Source of the DNA: Leptospiraceae bacterium
GTDB lineage: Bacteria > Spirochaetota > Leptospiria > Leptospirales > Leptospiraceae
NCBI GenBank assembly: GCA_024233865.1
Contig: JACKPA010000001.1
Coordinates: forward strand, 930,001 to 994,000
Direction: 5' to 3'
Length of the DNA: 64,000 bases
Below are positions 17,740 to 25,744 of this stretch, in pieces. The notes below the pieces were generated by a model that saw only the letters and a list, made by a program, of their open reading frames with translations, was not told the origin of the DNA and ran no database searches. Both the position numbers and the translations under genes were made by a program. Positions within the stretch are counted from its first letter, which is position 1. Each line of letters begins with the position of its first letter.

Positions 17740-19820
17740 TTTTCCCCTTTGTTGTTTTTAGCTCGAACAATTCCAGGAATAGAAGAATCCAATTCCATTT
17801 CCACTTCATACAAAATCGAGCCGTTATTTTTTACTACCTCTGATTTTAAAATAAATCCGCTTTCTCCATAGTCCAAACGAGCTTTCCATTTAAAAGCTAC
17901 CCAGTCACTAAATGGTTGAATTAAATCTTTAAAAAGTCTGACTGATGGAGTAGAAAAATGTTTGTAAGACATTCTGTCACTCCATATGCTTTTTCCAGAT
18001 GAAAAAGGTATCCTATAAACAGCCAAATAAAATATAAACAAAGCAGTTCCTTTACTTCCGTTATAGTCCAAGCAAGCAAAATAGTCTTGACCAAGAAAAA
18101 AATATATACGGTTGTTTTTTTGATCTTCCATGTATCTATTTCCCCAAAAGTCAACACCAGCATACCATTTTTCTTTTACAATCTTATCCGAATCTTTTTT
18201 AATTTCTATGGTATATTCTTGGCCGGGAGCAAGGGAGAAAAATGATTTCATATTAAAGTCTGCCGTTACATTGGTAATAACATCGTTTTCTTCAGGGATA
18301 CTGTTAAAATGAATTTCTGATGCATCACCATCATTTTGCATATACTGTGTAAAAGTAACAGGAGTCGTAAAACTGCCTATTTCCGGAGTTACTTGGAAGT
18401 GCAAATGGATATGAGGTTCGGGACTTCTTCCCGAATTTCCAGCCAATCCCAATTTTGTGCCAGCAATTACGTAATCCCCTTCTTTAACCATAATAGACTC
18501 TTTTTTTAAATGGGATAATTGAGAGAATAAAAAAGGCGTATGTTCGAGTAACACAAGGTTTCCCCAATTTTCTTTTGTATCAAGTTCACCTACCGGATTG
18601 TCGTTTAAGTGATTCACTACTTTCACAACTCGACCGTTACAGGGAGATAAGACCGGAAGTTGGTACGTGAAGTAATCACTTAGTTCATTGGATTTTCCTT
18701 TTCGTAGAGCATCATTCGGACCAATTGCCATAAAATCCAAACTTTCTTTCCAAAGGTCTTTATGGGTATATTTTCCATTATAGCCTTGAGAAACCTTCCA
18801 ACGTCCGGAAAAGGGTAATCGAATATAAAGACCGGTTTTACCAAAACGTTCCATACGGGTTTTGTAATAATCTAAGTTATTCTCTGGAGAACCGGGAAGA
18901 AAGTCAACTACCTTCAATCTTTCGTTTCTTAACAAACGGGCTACGTATAAAAACATCAAAGATACGGTTGTAAAAGGAAGAGCAAGTACAGGAATATTAA
19001 AACTTACTAAAAAAATCTTAGTAAAAGAAGCAATAAGTGTACTTATAATTGTGGCGAGAGCTGCAAGCAAAAAGGTAGAAAGTTCGGGAACTAAAAAAAT
19101 TCCACCTACCGCTATTGCAGTGAGAATATAATTAAAACCCACAATTCCAGCTGATATATCTATAGTATTTCCTTCCAAAAGAAGATGAAACAAAACTCCA
19201 ACCGTAAAGCCAATAATCGAAAGTAAAAAAGCAATTCGACTAAAAACCAAAATGATAATGGCAACCATCAATCCGGACCAAGGACTCGATTGAAAAAAAA
19301 TTGCACCGAGGCTTTTTATGTAAAAGAGAGCATACTCCGGTAATTCCGGAAAATAGGAGTCATAGATAAAGGTAGTTGGTTTTTTAACCGTAAATCCGTT
19401 GTAGTTAAAAAATGCAAGGTAGGTAATTATACTCACCAACACAAAGGGAACAGATAAAACAGGAAGACCAAAAAAATGACCAAGAACATGCTCTAGCGCA
19501 AGAGTAATAAAAATGAGCAAAGCTATGGCTGCAAAGAGCATAACGATCAAATTAAAATCAACTATATGGTATAGACTAATGGATAATCCTACCAGTAAGC
19601 CATTAAAACCATAAAGTCCTTTTTTGATTCTATCTTCATGAACTCCCAAAAGCAAAGCCAATAAATTGGAAAACAGCGTTCCTAAAAAACCTGTAATAGC
19701 TGTTGGAAGATTAAACAACGTAGCGAGAAGGGTAAAAAAACCTACCCATTTACTGCTGCTAAATAGAACTGTACTATAAGCTTTGAGAGTTGCTTCGAAT
19801 AAAATTTTTAATACGTTCAT
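17718..19820 (-). CDS. Urea transporter-like membrane domain fused to M23 peptidase
   Basis: 700 aa. Residues about 1-300 form a UT-type channel domain: LPTAITGFLGTLF, GLYGFNGLLVGLSI, GLPVLSVPFVL and the second-half counterparts GIVGFNYILTAIAVGG and LALPFTTVSLMF, reflecting the usual internal pseudo-repeat. Residues about 335-510 are an M23 metallopeptidase-like domain with a His in YTHKDLW, Asp in ESLDFMA and the final HxH in EPHIHLHFQ; GNSGRSPEPH is typical. A beta-rich tail of about 190 residues follows. The topology suggests a channel with a periplasmic LytM domain that cuts or binds peptidoglycan cross-links. It sits 1 nt after the decarboxylase gene and overlaps the barrel gene by 22 nt. 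Confidence 0.88.
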   Translation of the reverse strand: MNVLKILFEATLKAYSTVLFSSSKWVGFFTLLATLFNLPTAITGFLGTLFSNLLALLLGVHEDRIKKGLYGFNGLLVGLSISLYHIVDFNLIVMLFAAIALLIFITLALEHVLGHFFGLPVLSVPFVLVSIITYLAFFNYNGFTVKKPTTFIYDSYFPELPEYALFYIKSLGAIFFQSSPWSGLMVAIIILVFSRIAFLLSIIGFTVGVLFHLLLEGNTIDISAGIVGFNYILTAIAVGGIFLVPELSTFLLAALATIISTLIASFTKIFLVSFNIPVLALPFTTVSLMFLYVARLLRNERLKVVDFLPGSPENNLDYYKTRMERFGKTGLYIRLPFSGRWKVSQGYNGKYTHKDLWKESLDFMAIGPNDALRKGKSNELSDYFTYQLPVLSPCNGRVVKVVNHLNDNPVGELDTKENWGNLVLLEHTPFLFSQLSHLKKESIMVKEGDYVIAGTKLGLAGNSGRSPEPHIHLHFQVTPEIGSFTTPVTFTQYMQNDGDASEIHFNSIPEENDVITNVTADFNMKSFFSLAPGQEYTIEIKKDSDKIVKEKWYAGVDFWGNRYMEDQKNNRIYFFLGQDYFACLDYNGSKGTALFIFYLAVYRIPFSSGKSIWSDRMSYKHFSTPSVRLFKDLIQPFSDWVAFKWKARLDYGESGFILKSEVVKNNGSILYEVEMELDSSIPGIVRAKNNKGEKWEIKGI

Positions 19821-19821
19821 A

Positions 19822-21159
19822 TTAAGTCTCTACTTCAAAACTATTTATATCATCAACAGTTTCTGCTCTTCGAATCAGTTTCACCTCTCGATTAGGAGTG
19901 ATCATTACAATCGCCGGTCTCATTTCAATAAATTGCATCCATTGAGTGACATTGTAAGCACCTACAGGGTGCAGAACTATGCTTTCTCCTCTATGTAAAT
20001 TTGGGAGTAGGCAACTGTCTCGAACAACATCAATATTCATACACAAAGGACCATATAAAGTAACGTCTTCATAGGTTCCCGTATAGTGCTTGGTCGGTGA
20101 GACTTTAAAATCATACCAGGTAGAAGTATACAATAGATTCACGCCAGCATCCAAAACAAGACTGCGATGACCATTTGGCATGGTTTTGTTCCCTACAATG
20201 GAAGCAATTAAATAACCTGCTTCATCTACCAATCCTCGACCTGTCTCTAGAAACAAGGGGGGAGGCTCTTCCGGAGAAAAAGAATCATACAAGCTAGATG
20301 TAATTGCTTCGGCATAGCTATCAAAGGACGGAAGGACAGAACTACCGGATAAATACTGAGCTTTTAATTTATTGGCAGAAACAAAACCTCCTCCTAAATC
20401 TATATATTGCATTGGCTGTCTCAATTCATTTTTCAAACGCTTGTAAAAATCAGCCATCTTTTTGGCAGCCCTTTTGTATGGTGCACTATCAATCATAAAT
20501 GTGCCTATATGGCAATGAATTCCCGTGAGCTTTAATTTTCCATTGCTATGAGCAATTTTTCGCGCAGCTTCCAAAGCATGGCCCGATTCCAGATTAAAGC
20601 CAAAACGGCTCCAAGTAGGATACATTCCTGTATCCAAGTTGATTCGAATAGCTAAATTAACCGTTTTGCCAATTTCATCTGAGATTTTAACTAAGTCTTG
20701 GATTTCATCCAAATGGTCTGCATGTATTCTTGCACCGTCTAAAGCTGCTTGTTTGAGTATTTCGTATTTTTTGTAAGGTCCATTGAAAATAATTTTATTA
20801 CCGGGAATACCATTTTTGCGAGCTTTGAGATATTCAAAACCGGACACTACTTCTGCCCAACTTCCTTCATCATGAAAAACCTTGCAAACTGCATTTAGAT
20901 AATTGGTTTTGTAAGACCACGCTGCTTGGAATTGAGAATACCTTGTTTGAAATGCTTGGTTTAATTCATTCATTTTTCTACGCAATACGGATTCGGAAAA
21001 AACAAACAAAGGAGAGCCATAATCTTTAACAAGATGCTCTACTTCTACACCATCAATAGATGTTAAAGGTTCAGGGATGCTAAATCTACCGAATTTATTG
21101 GCAGCTCCCATAAATTGCCTTCGAATCACTGGTCTAACATAAGTTTTTTTTGGTTCCAT
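19822..21159 (-). CDS. Fold-III PLP-dependent decarboxylase (LysA/Orn-DAP-Arg family)
   Basis: 445 aa. The PLP-binding Lys is in AAWSYKTNYLNAV; further landmarks are HCHIGTF, the phosphate-binding DLGGGFVS, ETGRGLVDEAG and the C-terminal GPLCMNIDVVRDSCLLP and HPVGAYN. These are features of alanine-racemase-fold decarboxylases acting on diaminopimelate, ornithine, arginine or carboxynorspermidine. An N-terminal extension of about 35 residues precedes the barrel. Placement between an ATP-grasp ligase and a transporter-peptidase argues for a specialised amine or amino-acid building step rather than housekeeping lysine synthesis; the substrate cannot be told from sequence. Confidence 0.85.
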   Translation of the reverse strand: MEPKKTYVRPVIRRQFMGAANKFGRFSIPEPLTSIDGVEVEHLVKDYGSPLFVFSESVLRRKMNELNQAFQTRYSQFQAAWSYKTNYLNAVCKVFHDEGSWAEVVSGFEYLKARKNGIPGNKIIFNGPYKKYEILKQAALDGARIHADHLDEIQDLVKISDEIGKTVNLAIRINLDTGMYPTWSRFGFNLESGHALEAARKIAHSNGKLKLTGIHCHIGTFMIDSAPYKRAAKKMADFYKRLKNELRQPMQYIDLGGGFVSANKLKAQYLSGSSVLPSFDSYAEAITSSLYDSFSPEEPPPLFLETGRGLVDEAGYLIASIVGNKTMPNGHRSLVLDAGVNLLYTSTWYDFKVSPTKHYTGTYEDVTLYGPLCMNIDVVRDSCLLPNLHRGESIVLHPVGAYNVTQWMQFIEMRPAIVMITPNREVKLIRRAETVDDINSFEVET

Positions 21160-21173
21160 TCAATTCTCCATAT

Positions 21174-21212
21174 TTTAAAAGTATTACAGGCATCCTGCCT
21201 GTTTATATATTA
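21174..21212. repeat. Dispersed cloverleaf-like repeat, partial copy
   Basis: aaaagtattACAGGCA-TCC-TGCCTGT and an imperfect closing arm. It lies in the 65-bp gap between the ATP-grasp and decarboxylase genes, the only sizeable gap in the operon. It keeps the first hairpin of the family and lacks the second. Confidence 0.65.
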
Positions 21213-21224
21213 CTTCGATGCGAT

Positions 21225-22277
21225 TCACACAGTCGCATACTCTAGTTCACCCTTAGTGGAAAGGGATTCAATTGATTTCATTGAGACGATATCATCCCAA
21301 CTATGCCTGACAAAAATTTTACCAATATCGTATTTTGTAACCGGCTGTATGGTTTCACCAAGAATTGTTCTGACAAGATACTCTGGCATATTTTGTCCGG
21401 CAGAAGTTGCAAGGTATATCCATGCCGGGAACCTTGGATTCATTTCTAACAAATATATTTTATTTGTCTTTTGTTCGACAATAAATTCTAATTCACAGCC
21501 ACCATCCCACTTAACATAATTTAGAATCTTTTGGGCAAGATGTAACGTTTTCGGGTTATCAATGGTGACTCCAGCCCAAGCTTTTCCTTTATCCGTTAGA
21601 AACATCTTTTTCATCACTACAGCAGAAATAACGTTACCACCTATCGAAAAAGCTGCCACATTACATTCTTCGCCGTTGATACATTCTTGGACAATGACAG
21701 GGATCCCCCATTTTGCAGAAATATGATAAAAATATCCAACTGCTTCTTCTATGTTTCTTGCAATATAAGCTTCGTACAAAAGACCTTTAATAAATATAGG
21801 AAAGGATAATTTTTCAGTAATCTGCTTAAGTGCACTTGCTTCCTGAATAGTGTATGTCTCAGGTAGCAAAATATCTTGGTTTTCTAAAGACTCCCTCAAA
21901 ATAGATTTATCTCTCATGTGAAGTTGGTCTTTACCTGGAAGAAGCATTTTAATGCCAATTTTTTCCAACTCAGTTTGAATTTGAATATAATTATCCAATT
22001 CAGAATCGAGTGTAGGTAGTATTACATCAAGTTTTTTTTTCTCATGAATGTATTTAATTCTTTCTAAGAGAGAATCGGGACCGGAATTAGGGTAGGGTAT
22101 AATGTATGTTGACTCTACCAAATTCGGCATAAAATTTCCGGGTTCGAGGACATCATAAGCCAAACCAATTAAGGTAGGTTCTATAGATGATTCTTTCAAT
22201 GACCTTAATACCGGAACACCTGGACCAGGGCTATCCACCGCGTTTAAGCCTGTTACGGCAATCACAGGATTTTTCAC
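21225..22277 (-). CDS. ATP-grasp ligase
   Basis: 350 aa. The N-terminal Rossmann-like part (VIAVTGLNAVDSPGPGVPVLRSL, DVILPTLDSELD) and ATP-grasp core (FPIFIKGLLYEAYIA, GIPVIVQECINGEECNVAAF, GGCELEFIVEQ, YLLEMNPRFPAWIYL) match the carbamoyl-phosphate-synthase-like ligase superfamily. The acidic Mg ligands in ELEFI and EMNPRFP are present. These enzymes join a carboxylate, through an acyl-phosphate, to an amine, often to build or modify small peptides. The ATG overlaps the stop of the PqqD-like gene by 4 nt (ATGA), indicating coupled translation. Confidence 0.86.
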   Translation of the reverse strand: MKNPVIAVTGLNAVDSPGPGVPVLRSLKESSIEPTLIGLAYDVLEPGNFMPNLVESTYIIPYPNSGPDSLLERIKYIHEKKKLDVILPTLDSELDNYIQIQTELEKIGIKMLLPGKDQLHMRDKSILRESLENQDILLPETYTIQEASALKQITEKLSFPIFIKGLLYEAYIARNIEEAVGYFYHISAKWGIPVIVQECINGEECNVAAFSIGGNVISAVVMKKMFLTDKGKAWAGVTIDNPKTLHLAQKILNYVKWDGGCELEFIVEQKTNKIYLLEMNPRFPAWIYLATSAGQNMPEYLVRTILGETIQPVTKYDIGKIFVRHSWDDIVSMKSIESLSTKGELEYATV

Positions 22278-22519
22278 TTGACTAACCCTAATTCTTTTAA
22301 TTGAATAAGCAAATCTGACATATCTCTTTCAATTTGCTCCACAGAAACTTCATATTCTTCTGCTATTTGAGAAATAATTTGTTCTTTTGTTTTATCTTCT
22401 TTTAAGAGATTGACGATATAAAGTGCTGTCTCGTTTAGCGTAAATGTATTTCCTGTTGCAGGGTCAAACATAAAGCCAGTATCGCTAACAGCAATATTTT
22501 TTAAGTAATTGATTGTCAT
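22274..22519 (-). CDS. PqqD-like peptide-binding protein (RRE fold)
   Basis: 81 aa. The sequence TGFMFDPATGNTFTLNETA, then LKEDKTKEQIISQIAEEYEV and ERDMSDLLIQLKELGLV, follows the PqqD pattern: a beta-hairpin, a winged-helix core and an acidic C-terminal helix. PqqD-type RiPP recognition elements bind leader peptides and present them to modifying enzymes. It heads an operon with an ATP-grasp ligase, so a peptide- or carrier-tethered substrate is plausible. A strong TCCTCC complement (GGAGGA on the coding strand) lies about 8 nt before the ATG. No obvious precursor peptide gene was seen nearby. Confidence 0.82.
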   Translation of the reverse strand: MTINYLKNIAVSDTGFMFDPATGNTFTLNETALYIVNLLKEDKTKEQIISQIAEEYEVSVEQIERDMSDLLIQLKELGLVK

Positions 22520-22561
22520 TCCGTATCCTCCAATTCAATATAGATTTTGGGTAATAATTTT

Positions 22562-22589
22562 AAAATAACTAAAACTAAATATAAGTCAA
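22562..22589 (-). promoter_or_regulatory. Predicted promoter of the pqqD-like operon
   Basis: On the minus strand, TTGACT (22584-22589) and TATTTT (22562-22567) with a 16-bp spacer, about 45 bp upstream of the PqqD-like start, followed by the GGAGGA site at 22528-22533. A sequence-only prediction. Confidence 0.4.
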
Positions 22590-22903
22590 AAATTTTTTTT
22601 AATTTAGATTGGTAGTAATCTACTATTTTTTTGGTAATGACTATTTTTTCCCGAACTCGCAAACAGGTCTAAGCTCAATTTGTAGTTGCATTCCACCTCT
22701 ATATCAACAAAGCCCGAAGTAGTAAAATTTTTTGTTAAATAGTTGACTGTTTTTTTTCCAAGAAAAATCTTGGAGGAAGGAAAGTTTGTCTTTTGGGACT
22801 TACATGAATTTTTTAACTTTTGTTATTTGATAAATTAGTTTTTCGGAGTATTTAAAATGAATAAAGACATATATTAAACAAATATGCCATATATATATAT
22901 GGC
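22590..22903. other. Divergent intergenic region before the SpvB/RHS locus
   Basis: AT-rich, without coding potential above about seven codons (the ATG at 22858 meets a stop at once). It contains the 22-bp palindrome at 22884-22905, with an ATATATATAT core, directly before the first SpvB/RHS gene. I found no clear rightward promoter. Confidence 0.4.
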
Positions 22904-22905
22904 AT
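22884..22905. repeat. Perfect 22-bp AT palindrome at the SpvB start
   Basis: ATGCCATATAT followed by its exact complement. The alternating AT core is a potential slippage tract. The right arm ends in the first two bases of the ATA codon (22904-22906) from which a full signal peptide would be read. Confidence 0.85.
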
Positions 22906-22930
22906 AAAGAAGTTAGGAAGTTTTGCACTT

Positions 22931-25744
22931 ATGCTAGTGTTGTGCTTCTTTTTCGCTGGATCGGGTAGTGATTCCACGGGAAAGCTTCCGCAAGGACTAC
23001 CACAAGTCAAGGTAGATACAAAAGGGAAAGCAAATGCAGCCATTCCAATCAATTTACCAATCGGCACAAAAAACATTCAACCGCGTTTGAGTATTTCTTA
23101 TCACTCTGCCGGTGATGGAATTTTGGGTAGAGGTTGGCACCTGAGTGGTTTGTACTCTGTTGCAAGAAATGTTTCGGGAGGTGATTATGTTTCCTCTTTG
23201 AGCGGTAAATTGGTGGAAAGCAACTCCCAAACGAGTATGCCCAAAAGTTTTTACGCTAAAAGTGATCCTTTCACAACGTATGTAGCCAAGACATCCGGCT
23301 GTGGAGAAGCACCCGCGATTTGTTCTTGGGAAGCAACTGCCAAAGATGGCAAAAAATACTACTTTGGAACCACTGCTAATTCCAGAATCGAAGCAATTGA
23401 TTCTAAAAATGATGCTAACATCAGAATCTGGGCATTGGAAAAAGTGGAGGACCTAAACGGAAATAGTTATAGCATTACTTATAAAAAAGAAAATGGTTCT
23501 TATCGTCCCGATATGATTGCCTACAACAATCGGAGAATCATTTTTGAATACGAAAGCAAATCCAATCCCTACACTATATATACTCTTGAAATAATAAATT
23601 TTTATATTAAAAAGGCATTGAAAAATATTCCTATCATTATTTTATCAATCTTTTTCCTTAGTAATACAGGAAATCAAGTTGACTTGTCTCAATCCCTCCC
23701 TGAAGTTACCGTAGACGCAAACGGAAAAGCAAACATGACAATCGACATTGAACTACCTGTATCAAATGCCTTTCAACCACAGGCTCAATTGGCTTATAAC
23801 TCCAATACGGAAAACGGATTTTTTGGAGTCGGTTGGCAAATGCCAAGTTTACACACTATTTCTCGCCTAGAACTAGCCGGTGTTCATTATGATTCCGATG
23901 ATCGTTTTGTCAGTTCACTTGGTGGAAAAATGCAAAAACTCACCACAGGCAACTACCGTAACCAAATTGAAAGCGAATCTTACAACCTTTTTGTCGCTTC
24001 CGGTACATGTGGAGTTGGTCCTTGTCAGTGGACTGTAACGGATAAAAACGGAACTAAATATTACTTTGGTCATACCGCAGATTCTCGGATTGAGACACTT
24101 AATTTGCCAACCGGAAAATCGGGTTCTGTCAAGATTTGGGCTTTGAACAAAGTCGAAGACCCTAACGGAAACTTTTATACAATATCTTACACCAAAGACA
24201 CTTCCGGTTTTTATTATCCGAAAACGATTAGTTATAGCGACAAAACGATAGAATTTACACTTTCTACAAGAAGCGATACAAATATTGAATACGCAGAAAA
24301 CATCCAATCGGGAATGGATAAAATTGTCACAGGAATTAAAATTACTTCCGCAGGTGAAACGTTCCGAGACTATACTCTTCACTATGAAATTGGAAGTTCC
24401 AAAAGAAGTAAACTTTCCAAAGTCTCTTTGGCAGGCTACAAAGATTTGTCTTTGAGCTATACCGAAACTGTTAAAACCCTAAAAAAATTAGATAACGTTT
24501 CGAGTAGTATTCACTTGGACTATAGAGTTCCTTTTTATAATCAAGCAAAGTGTGATGAGATAAAAACAAAATGTGATTGTTCTGCTTCCGCAGAATGTAC
24601 GGCAGCAGCTGCAAGTTACAATATAGACGTTCGGGAAGAATGTGCGGAAGGTGTTGCACTCATGGGAGACTATTGCATCTTAGGGATGCAGATAGGTCCT
24701 ATGATCTTTATGGATGATGTAGACAAGGATGGAAAGACAGACCTCATCAAAATTACAGGTGGCAAAAACGACAATCATATAAGCGTTGCCAAGATTACGG
24801 AAACACAATACCAAGAATATCCGGCTTCTCCGGGCTGGCAATTACGAATCAATTCCTTTGTATCTACTGCTGACATTGACGGTGACGGAGCTAAAGAATT
24901 ATGGATTGCAGAAGAGAATGGCAAGACGTTAAAGATCGTAAAGCCTTCCAACTACGTATTCAACCAAGTTTCGGACACCGGACTTGTAATTGACAATATC
25001 GGATACGATCCGAATGATATAAAGTTGACTTCCAACAACTTCGCTATTGACATGAACGCTGATGGTAGGACAGACTTCGTAATGGTCTACGGTTCTCCAA
25101 ATGAAAACAAAACTCGTTTCAAAATCTATCTTTCCAACGGTACGGGTTTTAGCTCGAATCCTATTCAAATAGAAGTTGGTTATGCGGACAGTGAAAATAG
25201 TTTACGATTTTTGTCTGACATTGATTCCGACCGTAAGCCGGAATGGATAACCGTAAACAAAAACAGCCTTGATAAAATGGTTGTGCATCGAATCGACATA
25301 ACCACCGCAACAAGTTCGTCTTCCGAGTATGCCTTTTCTCTTGGCTCTACAAACTACAAAAACGTCTCTTTTGCAGATGTGAACGGAGACGGAAAGATTG
25401 ACATCCTTGCCGTTCTGGAAAGCGGTGATGTGAGTGTTTGTTTGTTTACGGGAGACGGTTTCACTGGAGCGAATATCTCCAATTCCCTCAACCCAAAACC
25501 ACAGTTTTTGAAGTCTGATAACAGCAACACCTTTGCCGAAGAGCAGAACACAAAAGTTTTTGCTGACATCAATGGAGATAGAAAAGCCGATCTAATTACT
25601 TTTAACGGTTCTACTATCTATGTAAGCTTTTCCAATGGAAACGGTTTTCCTACCAATACATTGATTCCAAAGTGCGTATTGGAAATAATGAAGAAATGGG
25701 AATGTTGGGATTTAAGTCTACCACTAAAGAAACATCTGTCATAA
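22931..25744 (+). CDS. SpvB/TcaC-like secreted protein, first part of a rearranged RHS toxin locus
   Basis: 937 aa from the ATG at 22931; the frame is open upstream to 22904, where ATA-AAG-AAG would give a better signal peptide (IKKLGSFALMLVLCFFF). Residues about 10-215 are an SpvB-type N-terminal unit (GKLPQGLPQVKVDTKGKA, PRLSISYHSAGDG, GRGWHLSGL). It breaks off and runs in frame into a second hydrophobic signal-like segment (IPIIILSIFFLSNTG) and a second complete SpvB unit from about 250. Four VCBS/FG-GAP-like blocks with DxDxDG-type loops follow (DIDGDGAKELW, DMNADGRTDF, DVNGDGKIDI, DINGDRKADL). The last 30 codons are out-of-frame tail: the RHS frame continues in the next ORF. Confidence 0.75.
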   Translation: MLVLCFFFAGSGSDSTGKLPQGLPQVKVDTKGKANAAIPINLPIGTKNIQPRLSISYHSAGDGILGRGWHLSGLYSVARNVSGGDYVSSLSGKLVESNSQTSMPKSFYAKSDPFTTYVAKTSGCGEAPAICSWEATAKDGKKYYFGTTANSRIEAIDSKNDANIRIWALEKVEDLNGNSYSITYKKENGSYRPDMIAYNNRRIIFEYESKSNPYTIYTLEIINFYIKKALKNIPIIILSIFFLSNTGNQVDLSQSLPEVTVDANGKANMTIDIELPVSNAFQPQAQLAYNSNTENGFFGVGWQMPSLHTISRLELAGVHYDSDDRFVSSLGGKMQKLTTGNYRNQIESESYNLFVASGTCGVGPCQWTVTDKNGTKYYFGHTADSRIETLNLPTGKSGSVKIWALNKVEDPNGNFYTISYTKDTSGFYYPKTISYSDKTIEFTLSTRSDTNIEYAENIQSGMDKIVTGIKITSAGETFRDYTLHYEIGSSKRSKLSKVSLAGYKDLSLSYTETVKTLKKLDNVSSSIHLDYRVPFYNQAKCDEIKTKCDCSASAECTAAAASYNIDVREECAEGVALMGDYCILGMQIGPMIFMDDVDKDGKTDLIKITGGKNDNHISVAKITETQYQEYPASPGWQLRINSFVSTADIDGDGAKELWIAEENGKTLKIVKPSNYVFNQVSDTGLVIDNIGYDPNDIKLTSNNFAIDMNADGRTDFVMVYGSPNENKTRFKIYLSNGTGFSSNPIQIEVGYADSENSLRFLSDIDSDRKPEWITVNKNSLDKMVVHRIDITTATSSSSEYAFSLGSTNYKNVSFADVNGDGKIDILAVLESGDVSVCLFTGDGFTGANISNSLNPKPQFLKSDNSNTFAEEQNTKVFADINGDRKADLITFNGSTIYVSFSNGNGFPTNTLIPKCVLEIMKKWECWDLSLPLKKHLS

